Positions 24,849 through 37,610 of a stretch of 64,000 bases of DNA are shown in pieces. The stretch spans positions 11,323,509-11,387,508 of the forward strand of contig NC_037270.1 of the NCBI RefSeq assembly GCF_000002425.4, read 5' to 3'. The notes beneath the pieces are model-generated. The model worked only from the letters and a program-made list of their open reading frames with translations, ran no database searches and was not told where the DNA came from. A program made the position numbers and the translations under genes. Source of the stretch: Physcomitrium patens. Its lineage: Eukaryota; Streptophyta; Bryopsida; Funariales; Funariaceae. The number at the start of each line of letters is the position of its first letter. Position 1 is the stretch's first letter.

Positions 24849-24894
24849 GTAAAAGCCCAATGCTTTCTTGAGACAAACTCTCTCTACCTTGACA

Positions 24895-25830
24895 ACATAC
24901 CAAGTTATGAGTGCCTTATAGATCAATCTTTGTAAAGATCTTTGCTTTGCTAAGTTGATCAAAAAGTCCAGATATCAATAGCAATGGATATCAATTTTTT
25001 ACTATGATTTTATTAAGATCACAATAATTGACATTCGTAAAGATCCATCTTTATTCTTTACAAATAATATTGGAGCACCAGTTGGGGACTTAGAATATTG
25101 AATAAAATTCTTAGCCATATTTTTCTCAATATACTCTATTTAAGTTGCAAGTTCATTCTATGATAAATTATAAATGGGTCCAAATGGTGGTTGAGTACTT
25201 TCTTGAAGATCAATTCTAAAATCGTAACAGCGATGCTTTGGTAGGTGTCTGTATTTTTCTTTTCAAATACATTTACTAAATCCTTATATGCCTTTGGAAT
25301 TATTGTTGTAGCAACCATAGGTTCTGTTTGTGAATTTGCATAGATAGCAAACATAGTACCTTATTTGACTACCATCACAAATACTCTAGCTCCAATAAAT
25401 AAATATTATTTAAGTTTTGGGTTATTAGATTTTAGAAGCTTTTTTTATAGATATGGAGGTTCTATGATCTACTAAAAGAAATTTTGACTTTCAGGATATC
25501 CAATCTATTTGCGGATTATATTTTTTAAACTATGAGAGTCCTAAAATGAATGGATTTGATAATGATCTAATGACGTTGAATACTAGAGGATAAAGGTCGA
25601 CCATCTATTACTTCTATATGTACAACTTTGGATTTTTTGATAATATAGATTTTGTGTGACCTAGTCAATTCTTTGTCAATAAAATATGCAGAGGCTCCTG
25701 TGTCAAGTAATGCATGACACTCTAGTTTTGTGACTCTTAATTGTATAGGCATAATAAAACAAAAAGAAGGACGAGCAAAGAATATAAGACTTTTTTTGAT
25801 TAGTGATAGTGAAGAATCTAACTGCACGAT
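24895..25830 (-). pseudogene. RT N-half and protease of element C
   Basis: Minus strand. RT N-terminus at 24895-25140 includes SPTGAPILFVKNKDGSLRM and KIFTKIDL. The protease at 25567-25827 keeps LLDTGASAYFID and VEIIDGRPLSS, so the catalytic DTG is intact. Stops and small shifts occur between them (25140-25560). Confidence 0.8.
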
Positions 25831-26334
25831 CCTTATTGTGGCTCGACGCCCTCATTTTCGTACAATGCTTAGATGATGTGGCCACACTCTTCATTCGATA
25901 TGTACACTAGTATTTCTCTAAATAATTATTAACCTTATGGCTGGATTTTCCATAATATAAGCATAGGTCAAGTTCTCTTTAATATTTTTTTTCTTGTTCA
26001 AAAAGATATTTGAAGAAATAACATCAATCTGCATATCTTTTACTTCCAAATCTTCATTAGAATTTAATGGTGAAGAAGCTACAGAATAATTGGTACATAC
26101 ATGTGACGTAATTGAAGAATGTTTATTTTATCATCATTGAAATAAATATTTATTGCACTTCACAACTTGACTAATGGCTTCATTGAATGTTAGAGGATCT
26201 GGCATACACAACAATAAGTCTTTAACATCGTCTCTTAATTTCCAATGAAATTGGCTCATCAATGCATCTTTTCTCCAATTTATATCACAAGCTAATTGTC
26301 AAAAATCTGAGGCATACGTTGATGTAGAATGCAT
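25831..26334 (-). pseudogene. gag C-part of element C
   Basis: The knuckle at about 25910-25970 reads CLYYGKSSHKVNNY; two of three Cys of CCHC are Tyr, each a TGT-to-TAT change. Upstream, NWRKDALMSQFHWKLRDDVK at about 26200-26280 is a typical Ty3 gag motif. Cut at 26334 by the F1 LTR. Confidence 0.75.
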
Positions 26335-27961
26335 TGTCGTGATGTAACATGACTAATAGATGAAAAAATTTAGAAATTGTTATAATGTAGGAGATCTTAG
26401 TTCAAAGTATTAAAGCAAATTATCTTAGAAATATAGTTAATAGTCAAAAGGGTAGTAAAACTAAAGGGTACCAATGTTGCCTTTTTAAAAATGTGACTTC
26501 TACTTATTTTGTAGGACCATAAAGAAGGCAAACTAAAGTAGATTGGAAAAATAAATAATATAGACATCTTTAGAAGGAAGTTAAGAGTAAATTCTAACAA
26601 AATTTACTTAGAAAAACTAGATATTGATACTCAGAGAGGGTTGGTTATGAACTAGGGTCGAAATCAGACCCTAAGGCACAAAATCGAGTCTCAATGACGA
26701 CTTTAGGATTCTTTTGGAAATCAAAGAGTGGATTTTGATAGAATTTTGAATAAAATTTTTATGAGCATTGGTTTTGAACGATTTGGAGTTGTTATGACTT
26801 TGTAAGAGCTTTAAAAAGTCAAGATTGTTTTCAGATGAATTGAGTTTTGTGAAATAAAATAGGATTGATGTTTCTAGTGTTTTCAAGAGTTTTGTAATAG
26901 ATCTATAGGTGAAATTTTGTGGATTAATAGTCATAATTATGCTTAATATGTGTTGTAAATCTTAGCTTGATCTAACGGTTGAATTGAGGATTATTGATGT
27001 TTAAGTGAGTCAAGGTCTCAGAAAGTAGAATTTTAGGTCTAATGAGGATTTTTAAGATTTCTTACAATCTACTAGTTGGATTGGAGTGAAATTTATGTGA
27101 GAGGATATTAGACTTGTTTTTCTATATATATGAAAATTTTGAAATCAATCAAATAATGAAAAGGAGAAATATTGGCTTTGAGAGATTGGCATCAAGGTTG
27201 GAGAAGGAGGCTAGCCAATACTTGAGCACGTTTTTGAGATTATCATCTATTTGGTAATTCCGATCCTTTTCAAATTATTTGTATTTTTTTTAATTTATTT
27301 TTTAAGAATTATGAAAATTTTGAATTAAGATCAACAGTTCATTCATTAGTTATTGAGGTTTAAATTTGTTGTAGAAATTACTAGGATTTGATTAGGGTTT
27401 GATTTAGGATTATGGTTTGATTAGGATTTGGTTTTGATTTAGGATTAGGATTAGGATTTAGTTAAGATTTGATTTAGGATTAGACTATGATTTGGATTTG
27501 GTTAGGATTTGATTTAGGATTAGGATTTGATTTAGTATTTAGGATTTGATTAGGGTTTGGTTAGGGTTTGATTTAGGATTTGGTTTAGGATTTAAGGTTT
27601 GATTAGGATTTGATCAGGATTTGATTTAGGGTTTAAGATTTTATTTGAGTTTGTTTAGGATTTAAGATTTAGTTAGTTTTTGGCCTAAAGTTTGAATGAA
27701 GTCCAATAAGCTTTCAAGTGGGATTAAATTAAGATTGAATTGAGATGTATTTGAGATATGTTTGTAATCATTCTAATATTCCTTTAAGATTTCTTTGAAA
27801 TTTCTTTGAAATTTCTTTGAGGTTTCTCTGAATTTGATTAAAGCTTGTTTAGCATTGTTAGTGTTCTATTAGAATTAGGATTTTTTTGTTGTAATTTCCA
27901 TTCTACCTTCCACAGCTAGGTGCCTGAAGGATTTTCAAGTAAGAGTTTACGTATGATGACA
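26335..27961 (+). repeat. Solo LTR F1 inside element C gag
   Basis: Starts TGTCGTGATGTAACATG and ends ACGTATGATGACA, 1,627 bp. Flanked by GCAT on both sides (26331-26334; 27962-27965); joining the gag frame needs exactly four duplicated bases. Contains a degenerate array of TTAGG/TTTAGG-like units at about 27365-27690 and the end phrase CCTTCCACAGCTAGGTGCC shared with E. Confidence 0.88.
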
Positions 27962-28547
27962 GCATTCCTTGTCAAAGGCTTCAAATTTTAGTTGTTGAAG
28001 AATGAACCTTATCATATCCACCAAATGCTTCTACAAATGCTACCAAAAATATTTCAATATTATATTATATATGAGAATTCTTTTTTAATAATGGAGCAAA
28101 CTAATATAAAGCTTGACTTGATGATAAGTTTTCAACCAAACCAACACAAGATGCTTCAGTGGAATATCATTGAGGTTGAAGGAAGGTGATTAGTTGTACT
28201 TGGATTACAAAGCCATGAAATTTTGAGCGCATGCCATTAAACTTTTTTAGAAGGCTCATTCTTAGTTCTTTTGCTGTTATTGTTATTAGATCATTGCTTT
28301 GAGTGGATGCACCTCCTATGTTTGAAAGAAATATATGTCGTTTGAGAATTTGGAACCTCTATTGTGATTTAATATGGTTGTTGAGGCATTCTAATTCCTT
28401 GACTACTATGTATGGTTATATATAGTTTTTTATTCTACTTTGATAAAGTCTCTATCTTGATCCTCAATGCTTCAAGAGCATTAATAATAGAATCTAACTT
28501 GATCTCTTAAGAATTTGTTATAATGATTTTTCTACCTTTTTCTATAG

Positions 28548-28560
<13 letters not shown>
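27962..28560 (-). pseudogene. gag N-part of element C
   Basis: The frame continues from the other side of F1: VAFVEAFGGYDKVHSSTTKI leading into QGMHSTSTYAS. Farther upstream the gag is only vaguely readable with many stops. A poly(A) run of about 29 bases (28557-28585) lies at its edge. Confidence 0.65.
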
Positions 28561-28586
<26 letters not shown>

Positions 28587-28599
28587 ATAAAGAATATTA

Positions 28600-29165
28600 A
28601 ATAAAAGAACAATATTAGTCTAGGAGAAGGTAATCCACAACCTTTAGAATGCTAAAGTACTCCTAAGAAGAAGGGTAATCTACTCTCTATCAAGAAAGAC
28701 TAAGCTTCTAATATTATTTTATAGCACTCTCGACAAACTGTTAGAGATTACATACAAGACAAGGATTCAAGACTAAGAATTAGAATTAACTTGATATTAG
28801 AATAATAACTAGATATAAAGTAAGAATTTCTTGGTTAAACTATTAAAAGTAACTTATTGAGATTGAAGATTCCTTCAGCCTCGACTCCTATATATATTAG
28901 GTTCTAAGAAATTTCTTAAGATTTTTTCATAAGGCTTGAGAACAAAGCAAGCGTAAAATCTTTCTTTGGCAACTTCCTAAATCATCTAAAGCCTCTTAAA
29001 AACCTTCTACAATATCCTATGTACTTCTAGAACTTTCTTAGAATCTACTCAAATCTTTTGGAACCTTCTTAGAACCTATTAGAATCTTTTGGAATCTTTT
29101 AGAATCTACAAGAATCTTTTTAGAACCTTCTAAAATCTTCTAAAACCTTCTTGAACTTTCTTCAA
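28600..29165 (-). repeat. Leader and probable 5' LTR of element C
   Basis: 28610-28735 matches the leaders of B1 and B2 on the minus strand. The next part is AT-rich and from about 28970 to 29160 is a run of loosely repeated AGAATCTTTTGGAACC-like units. I take it as the LTR of C by position only; no second copy was found in the window. Confidence 0.4.
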
Positions 29166-30884
29166 TTGTATGTCCATATCATATGCAACAAACATTTTTC
29201 TTTATTAATTTTGGTAATCATCCATGATTTGATACTTTTGACTTTTTAAAAGTTGATAATAGTGTAGTGAAAGATTTGACAAATCATTTGTTTGAGCTAT
29301 ATGCAACAATGAAGGTTCAATTAAAAGAAGCTCAAGAATGAAAAAAACTCAACATGGATGCCTATCAAAAAGAACACCCATAATTCAATGTAGGTGATAA
29401 GATATGATTACTTCATCGTAATATCAAGACTACTTGTCTTTGTGTTGGACTCCTGCAGGCTTAGACCTTTTCTTATTTGTAAAAAAATCAATCCATTTGC
29501 TTATCAATTACATCTACCAAAGTCAATCAAGTTCCATCATGTCTTCTATTTATCTCTTCTTGAATCATAGAAGACTAAGAATATACCAAGAAAAAAATAA
29601 GTCCCACCTCTTCTTATTGAAGTAGACAATAATTAAGAATTTGAAGTGGAAGAAGTTCTAGACTCAAGGTGGCATCAAAATAAATTAGAATATCTTGTCC
29701 ATTGGTATAAATATGATGTTAGTGAATGCACATAGGAACCAACAAAGAATCTTGTAAATGCAACAAAGATGGTGGAGGCTTTTCATCAACAACATCTATC
29801 AAAATCAAGATAAAGGATAGCAAATCTTTGCTATAAATGAAATATAATCCAAAAAAGTTTGCATTCTACTTTCTATCTTTATTTGTAGCTTCTATATAAT
29901 TATGGTATCAAGGAGATGAAGAACCAACAACTGACAAATTCAACTCAAAAACCATTATTTGCTAACTTATCAGACAAGATATTATAATTTTTATAGCCTT
30001 CAAGATGACATAATAGAGATGAAGACCTTCAAGAACAACATGTTCTTCTTCAAATAGATAGCAAGATACAATGCGTTTGATATCACAACTTGAAAAAAGA
30101 CTCTTGATGTTTGGTAATTTTATTAAAAGTAGGCACAATTCTTGATAGTATTACAAATATTTTGTTTGAAGGAAGTTTTGAAGATTTCAACAATGATCAA
30201 ACCATAGGGTAGTCTTTTTGCCTTGGAATGGGACATTACTAATGGTTGAAAAGACCTATTAACTATCTTCAAAGAGAACAAAGATCAAATTACGTAGCAA
30301 ATATAATTTGCCATATCTTAAACTTCCTCTGCATATGATTACTATTCCTTGTAGAAATCACCTTTAGAAGAGGAGATAATGTTATGAATATATATATCTC
30401 TTGTAATCATTATTTAGATAGGTAGAATGAAATAAAAGTAGATTAGTTTCAAAATACTTTCTAGAGAAGCTTTATAGAAGCTTCTTAGATGTTGTTTTGA
30501 CTTTACATATATTTGTAGTTGATTGGTAGGTTAAAAATTTGATCAACAAACTATCCATGTTGTATATATATTGGTAGTTTGCGAAATAAGCTAACTATGT
30601 GGCGGCCATATAGAAAACTTACCTTGTAAGTCAAGATACGTGCAATACAAAGTCAACACATTTTTGGAGGTTTTATAGAATGTCGCTACATAGATCCTAC
30701 ATAGATAGTATATATAGAAGTAAGAGTAAAGCCTTCTTCATTTTTGTCAATTCCTTTCTTATTTCTAATCCAGATGCAAGAATTTCTAGTTTTTCTATCT
30801 TTTGATAATAGCCATTTTAGTTTCTTTTTAATACCCGTACTTCTTTATTTCTATTTTATAATATTTTTTTTTTCATCAAGTTCT
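29165..30884 (+). mobile_element. Element B3: 3' part of a chromodomain element
   Basis: Begins abruptly in integrase (PFFTNYGYHP-like region as in B2) and keeps the C-terminal part. A chromodomain at about 29640-29760 is well readable: EFEVEEVLDSRWHQNKLEYL then VHWYKYDVSECT. The 3' tail matches B1 and B2, followed by the LTR at about 30385-30884, whose last 60 bases or so are missing where it meets the B2 LTR. The 5' half would lie left of the window if C inserted here. Confidence 0.75.
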
Positions 30885-31026
30885 TATTTGAGAATTGATA
30901 GCTTATAAAACAAGTTAATTATGTAGCAGACATGTATGAATCTTCTCTTGCAAGTTAAGATATGTTGCTTATAATATAAAGACATTTAAGAGGTCATATT
31001 TTGTAGGTTCTCTAAAATTGCCATGT

Positions 31027-31213
31027 TGTCATATTACATAAAGACTTGCCTAAGAATATACTTAGTTATAGAAGATAGAAAGAAATTTGTAATAATTAGA
31101 TCCTAATAATTCTAATTAAATCCTAAAGAAAGTCTAAATAAATCTTAATAATACTAAATAAGCTTTAATCAAATCTAAAAGAAATTTTTAAAAAATTACA
31201 AAAAAAAAATTTA

Positions 31214-31256
<43 letters not shown>

Positions 31257-32559
31257 AAATCTTAAAGAAATATTAGAAAAATCTTAATTAAATCTTAAAT
31301 AAATCTGAATCAAATCCTATTTTAATCCTAATTGAAATTCTATCACTCTTTAATTAAATCTTAAATCAAATCCTAATTCTAAACTAAATCCTAGAAAAAT
31401 CTTAAATCCTAAATCAAATCCTAAATAAATTCTAAGTCCTAAATCAATTCTTAGATAAATCCTAAGCCCTAAACTAAATCCTAGACTAATACTAAATCCT
31501 AAACCAAATCTTAGACAAAGTCTAAGGCAAATTAGAATTCCAATTATTATTGAATAAATTGTTGATCTTTCTTAAAAAATTATACACCTCTTATTCTCTT
31601 AGTTAAAAATCAGTACAAAAAATTTGAAGATAATTGCACTTATTAAATAGAAGAAAAATCCTAAAATCTTCTTAGGTGTTGGCCAGCCTCCTACTCTAAT
31701 CTAAATGTTGAATTAGTAATACCAATATTTCCATTTTGAATTATTTAATTTCTCCTAAAATTTATTTAAAGTACTTAATATCAAATTTAGTCTCTACATA
31801 AAAATATTTCACTTTAATCCAATTAATAGATTGCTAAAGATCTTAAAAATATTCATTGACCCTAAAACTTCAATTTTTGAGACCTTAATCCACAAAAACT
31901 TTTACACACTTTGATCTAACTATTAGATTGATCTCAAATTTACATCACACATCAAGCACAACTATATTCATCAACTAAAAAAATTGCATCTATAGATCTA
32001 CTACAAAACTCTCAAAATTATCCAAAATTTCAATTCTATTTTATTTCACAAAAATCTAAGTCTTCTAAAACAACCTTGACTTTGTAATACTCTTACAAAG
32101 TCATTACAAATTCAAATCACACAAAAAAAATGCTTATACAATCTTTATTAAGTCTACTCTCAAATTCCACTCTTTGATATACCAAAGATTCTTAGAATCA
32201 TTGTAGGTGCATAGTTTTGTGCCTTGGAGTCTGATTTTGATCCAAGTTGACAACTAGTCCTCTTTGGATAATATTTCTTAGCTTCTTGAAGTAATTTTTC
32301 CTAAAATCTATTCTTAATTTCTACCTACACATTTCTATATTATTTTATTTTCCAATGTACTATATTTTGCTTTATTTATGGCCATACAAAGTGACTAGAA
32401 GCTTATTTCATAAAAAGGCAGCAATAGTTTGCTTTAGTTTTACTATCTTTTTGACAATTACCTATTTTTTAAGATATTTTTTATAATATTTTAAATAAGA
32501 TCTTCTATATTATAATATTTTCTTTTTTCTTTCATTAGTTAACCATGTTATATCATGAC
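31027..32559 (-). repeat. LTR F3 inside the B2 left LTR
   Basis: Reverse orientation of F1 and F2: TGTCATATTACAT at 31027, CATGTTATATCATGAC at its right end. Left flank ATGT (31023-31026); the right copy cannot be seen (sequence resumes CTAGTCG). Contains the reverse complement of the telomere-like array (CCTAAATCAAATCC units, about 31095-31530) and a (TA)n tract at 31217-31252. Confidence 0.75.
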
Positions 32560-33339
32560 CTAGTCGTTTTTAATTAAGAATATATATGAAGATAAGAGTT
32601 AAATCTTTTTTACTCTTATCAATGCCTTTTTAGTCTTTAGTCTTATTTTAAAACTTTTTAGTCTTCTTGTCTTAGGCAATAGCCATTCTAGTTTAATACT
32701 ATATCATCTTTGAATGATTTTTTAGTCTTTTTGAATGACACAAGAATGTATTGACATTTTAGTACTTTGGGATTTATATCCTTGACAATTTGACAAGTGA
32801 GCTAACTTATTGTTCTTGACTTGTTTAAAAAAATGATCTTGTATCTATTATTGTATTTTGAAGATTTCAAATTATTCATCTTTAAAAAAATTGTTTAATT
32901 TTCTAACACCAATTTTTTTTTTCCTTAAAAGTGAGCCGATTATCCTTCTTTGTAGAAATTTTTATTTGACATTAGAGGTTGTGGATTACCCTCCTCTAAT
33001 TTTACTTGAAGATTTGTTAAGTTATTTGAAATGAAAAGAAAAAATATAAATGCTTCACTTGATAGAAGTGAAAATAGATTTATAATTATTGTAGATCTTC
33101 ACAAACTTGTTGTTACTCTTAGAGTAGAAATTTCATGCATCACCTACATCAGTCATAGAAATACTAATCATGTGTCTATAGAAGAAGTTCAAAATCTATA
33201 GCAAAAAGTTGTATAATTGAAAGAAATAAATATATTGAATTCACAACCAAATCTAAGAAGTTTTGATTCTATAAGTATAATCAAGACAAGGATTAGTATA
33301 CCCAAGAAGTTAGATGGAATAAGTTCAAAATTTTAAAGA

Positions 33340-33917
33340 TTTTTGTAACAAGTCAAATTCTATTTAAGATTGCATTCCTTTCAATACCTTAATGGATTTA
33401 CTTAAGTTGGATTCATATACACACTTCTATGTAGAAGTGCTCTCTTTTGATTTGCACATTTTATGGAAAAAGATTCATTACTCTTTTATGATTTGAATTC
33501 ACTCTTAAAAGCATTTATGAATACATTTGGAGAAAGTGATTTAGAAAGAATAGCAGAGACCAAGCTCTTATCTTCACAACAAGGATTATAGTCAGCTATT
33601 ATATATGTTGTTAAAATCCAAAATCTTTTTTGCAACATGGACTAAAATGACAAAGCCCTTATCAATCAATTTTTAATATGGATTGAAGGACAACATTAAA
33701 GATTTGTTATTGAGAATACCAAAAGGAAAATATTTCAAACAATTTATTATTCAAGCTAGTGCATGTGACAATAGATTATTTGAAAGACATCAAGAACAAA
33801 GATTTGGATGGAGAAAAATAAGTCAAGTAATGGTGGTAATTCCTAAGATTTCAAAAACTAATTCATTAAGGCCAGATCTAATGTAAATTGATATGGTAAA
33901 TTTTAAACTTCTTATAG

Positions 33918-33950
<33 letters not shown>

Positions 33951-34060
33951 CTTATTGTTGTTAAGAAGGTTTGTAACTATATTGTAGAAAATCCAAGTAC
34001 ATTGCTCAATATTATCCAAAGAAGCAATGCAATCACAAAATAAGGAGCATAGTTGCCAAA
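33340..34060 (+). pseudogene. gag of B2
   Basis: Readable phrases include FMNTFGESDLERIAETKLLS (about 33510-33570) and an open stretch 33683-33886 with MKDNIKDLLLRIPKGKYFKQ. A poly(A) run (33918-33948) interrupts it, then a remnant of the knuckle region follows. Frames and stops are mixed. Confidence 0.7.
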
Positions 34061-34119
34061 AAAGATGATGTATCAAAAAACGAGTTTCTCCAACTATAAT
34101 AGGAATTGTACAACTACAA

Positions 34120-34490
34120 TCTTATTTAATTTCTAGTAAAAGTCCTATTTTCTATTTAGATCCTTCACCTTGTTTTACAATAGAAGTTTGTTTAGGACCA
34201 AACAATCACAAAGTCTTAGCCTTGTTGGATTCAAGAGCCTCAATCTATTTTATAGATGAAGACTTTGTGAAAAAATATAATATATCTACTATTAAGAAAA
34301 TAAAATTTTTACATGTAGAAATAATAGATGGTCATTTATTATCTTTTAGAGATATCAAACATGAAATTATTCGTATAGAAGTAGCAACTAGTGGTTATAA
34401 TAGTTTATTAATATTTAATGTAATTAGAACTTCTTCTAACTCAATTATTTTAGGATTATTATGATTAAAAAGATATAATCCTTAAATAGA
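34120..34490 (+). pseudogene. Protease of B2
   Basis: An open stretch (34222-34464) reads LDSRASIYFIDEDF and VEIIDGHLLSF; the catalytic DSG triad has become DSR (GGA-to-AGA). Ends at a TGA in the ILGLL motif. Confidence 0.8.
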
Positions 34491-34779
34491 TTAGATTTCT
34501 TGCAACCATGATTTTTTCAATAGTTTAGTCCGAAATTCTCATAAGCAAGTAAAAATTCATAAGATTGATACATCCAAATCATTATTGGAAGGTGCAAGAA
34601 TTTTCATGCATGTTGTGAAAGAAGAATCGACTTTTGTTATATATGCCACATCTATTGTTGATAGAAAAAAGATTTTAAGTATCATTCTCAACCAATATCA
34701 AGATTATTAAGATTTTTTTAAAAAAGATAATGTAAATATTCTTCTAAAATATCATCTTTACAATTATTCCATTGATCTT

Positions 34780-36120
34780 TAAGAATGAGCTCAACTACTA
34801 TTCGGACTAATTTTTAGCCTATCACAAAATAAGTTGATTACACTCTTGGAATATATTGATAAGAATTTGGCTAAAAATATATGTCATTCTAAATCTCCAA
34901 CCAATGCTCCTATCTTATTTGTAAAGAAAATAGATTGATCTTTGTGGATGTATGTACAATATTGATAATTCAACAAAATCACCATAAAAAATAGGTATCT
35001 TCTATCTTTGATTTCAAGACTTTTTGATCAATTAAATCACACAAAGATCTATATTAAAATAGATCTATGAAGAGCGTAAAATGTAGTATGCATTAAAAAA
35101 AAAAAAAACAAAACAAAACAAAACAAAAAAAAACAAAAAATAAATAAATAGAAAATTATGTTTTGAACTAGACATGGACATTGTGAATATAATGTCATAT
35201 CATTTGGACTCACAAATATACCAACTTTTAAATATCTAATAAATGATATTTTTTTGTAAGTTTTTTGATGATTTTGTCATCTATTATTTAAATGACATCT
35301 TGATCTACTCTAAGAACACAAAAAAGTATAAACTTTAAGTTTGTTGTATATTAAAAAAATTAAAAGATAGAAGATTATATGCCAAGATGAAAAACTATGT
35401 ATTTCACACTACTTATGTTGACTTCTTAGAATACATCATTTCAAATGACGAACTTATGATGGACCCTAATAAAGTCCAAACTATCATAGGTTGAAAGATT
35501 TCGAAAAGAGTCAAAGATGTGTAATGTTTTTTAAGATTTGTCAATTATTATCAAATCTTCATTAAGAACGTTTTTTAAGTTTTAGCCTTTCTTATATACT
35601 TGACATGTAAAGGCAAACTTGAATAAAACAAAGAAATTAAATCATCTTTTGAAGTCTAGAAGACAACATTTATAATTGTACCAATCTTTTATTGCATCAA
35701 TTTTTTGAAGGTATTCTTCATAGAAACAAATGCATTAGACTTTTTTATTGGTGTCATTTTGTTACAAATAGGAATAGATGAAAAGCTCCATCTAATAGCT
35801 TTTCATTCTATAAAATTTTCAATATCCAAGATTAATTATAAGATCAATGATTGCAATCATTGATTCATTTTAAGAATGGTGTCATTATTTAGAAAGCACT
35901 TTTAGTTAAGTCACTATATATATGGATCACAAGAATCTGAAGTATTTCATGTTAACACATATTTTGAATTATTATCAAATCTATTGGAATATGTCTTTAT
36001 CAAGATTTGATTTTAAGATCACCTACAAACCTTGAAAATAATAAAGAATATCAGAAGTCCTTTTTAGACGTTCTTATCTTATATCAAAGAAGAAGATGAA
36101 GCTTTTGATAAACAAAAAAT
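34780..36120 (+). pseudogene. Reverse transcriptase and RNase H of B2
   Basis: The RT box reads YYLNDILIYS near 35275: the first Asp of YLDD is Asn. Then AKMKNYVFHTTYVDFLEYII and FVNYYQIFIKN. An A-rich (AAACA)n run at 35095-35140 breaks the frame before it. RNase H remnants: FLKVFFIETNALDFFIGVIL and IDEKLHLIAF. Confidence 0.75.
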
Positions 36121-36329
36121 GATTCTCTTGAAGTCAAAATATTTCATCTTCAAGTAATAAAATCAATATTGATTTTTGATTCAACTTTTGTCAAGAAAAT
36201 TCAATCAAGTATGTTCTTTGATCTTCTTATTCATAATATCAAGAACAATTCTTTTAAGTTTCATGATACTTCTAAGTTTGAGTTCAAAAATAATCTATTC
36301 TACTTTGAGAGACAATTATACATTTCAAA

Positions 36330-37610
36330 AGGTAAAGCATAATTATATATTCTTTAAGTTCATCACAATTATTTAGCAACTAGATATTTTGGATATAATA
36401 AGACTTTGAAACTAATATCAATAGATTTTTAGTGGCTTTAAATATAGAAAGAAATTAAAGACTTTATAAAATCATATAATATTTGTTTAAGATTAAAAAC
36501 TCTTTGTCATCAACCTTATAGACTTCTCCAGCTATTATTTATTTTGAAGCAACTATGATCTTTCATTTTTATGGATTTTATCACAAATATTTTAGTCTCA
36601 AATTTGTATGATTCTATATTTATGATAGTAGATTATTTTATCAAGATGGAATATTTTTTTACTGTATACAAAATATTTTACAAGTAAAGAAATAACTAAG
36701 CTTTTTTTTAATAATGTTTATAGCTATCATTGATTACTCAAAGATATTATATTGGATAAAAAGACTTAATTTATATGAAGATTATAAAGAATCTTTTTTA
36801 AGATTTTAAAAGTGGATGTAAAGCTCTCTTTGGCTTTTTATTCTCAAACTAATACACAAATAAAATGGATTTATCAAGTTTTGAACCAATTTTTGAAGTG
36901 TACCATCAATTATCATTAAGATGATTATACAATTTTTTTGCCATTAGCAAAGTTTACATACAATAATTTAATATATTCTTCTACTCAATAAATACCTTTT
37001 TTACTAATTATGGTTATCATCAATGACTTAATACTTTTGAATTTTTGAAAGTTAAAAATTTTGCTGCAAAAGATTTAATAAATTATTGATTAAAACTACA
37101 TGCAATAATGAAGGCATAATTAAAGAAAATTCAAGAATAAAAAAATATCAATGTAGGTGCCTATCATAAGAAACAACCACAATTCACGAGAAGTAATAAA
37201 ATATAACTACTTCATTCTAATATCAAGATTACTTTTTTTTGTGATAAGTTGGACTATTTAGGCTTGAATCTCTTTTTATTTATGAACAAGTCAATCATAT
37301 TGCTTATTGATTATATCTACCAAAGTCTATAAAGATCTATCTTATATTCTATATGTCTCTTTTTGAGCCATATAAACAATGAATATCTTCAGAAGAAGTC
37401 AAATGCCATCTTCACCTATAAAAATAGATAATAATAAAAAATTCAAGATAAAAGAAGTCTTATATTAAAAGCAATACTAAAATAGATTAAAATATCTTAT
37501 TCATTAGCATAGATATGATATTAATAAATACATATGAGAGCCAAGAAAGAATCTTGAAATGTAATAAAGAAGGTTGAGGCTTATTATTGATAATATCTAT
37601 TAAAACTAAG
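36330..37610 (+). pseudogene. Integrase and chromodomain of B2
   Basis: Core remnants FMIVDYFIKMEYFF and TQIKWIYQVLNQFLK; again the DDE glutamate position is Lys. The chromodomain at about 37430-37560 is reduced to KEVLY...NRLKYLIH.HRYDINKY. Heavily broken. Confidence 0.7.

Larger units (their letters stand above)
12428..24894 (-). repeat. Solo LTR D(-), split in two by element E
   Basis: The two halves are 12428-12910 and 24085-24894 (about 1,290 bp together, close to the 1,256 bp of D2). On the minus strand it starts TGTCAAGGTAGAG and ends CAATATGACA. It interrupts element C reverse transcriptase and is flanked by ACAT on both sides (12424-12427 and 24895-24898); overlap of the two flanks restores the RT frame only if exactly four bases are duplicated. 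It carries two (TA)n tracts (near 24397-24447 and 24799-24847). Confidence 0.85.
4268..29165 (-). mobile_element. Element C: chromodomain Ty3/gypsy element split into several pieces
   Basis: A single minus-strand element can be followed through four insertions. Pieces: 3' flank 4268-4594; chromodomain, integrase, RNase H and reverse transcriptase C-half 10067-12427; RT N-half, protease and gag end 24895-26334; rest of gag 27962-28560; leader and probable LTR 28600-29165. The joins are supported by reading frame: the RT codons before 24895 continue after the D solo LTR at 12427, and gag codons continue across the F1 LTR. Protein type is chromovirus: DTG protease, YLDD reverse transcriptase, C-terminal chromodomain. 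At about 29165 plus-strand integrase sequence of B3 begins abruptly, so C itself probably inserted in B3; its left end is beyond the window or lost. Confidence 0.7.

Noticed and set aside
29434..29625. Separate small gene at 29.4-29.6 kb
   Set aside because: Out-of-frame shadow in the integrase tail of B3, directly before its chromodomain.
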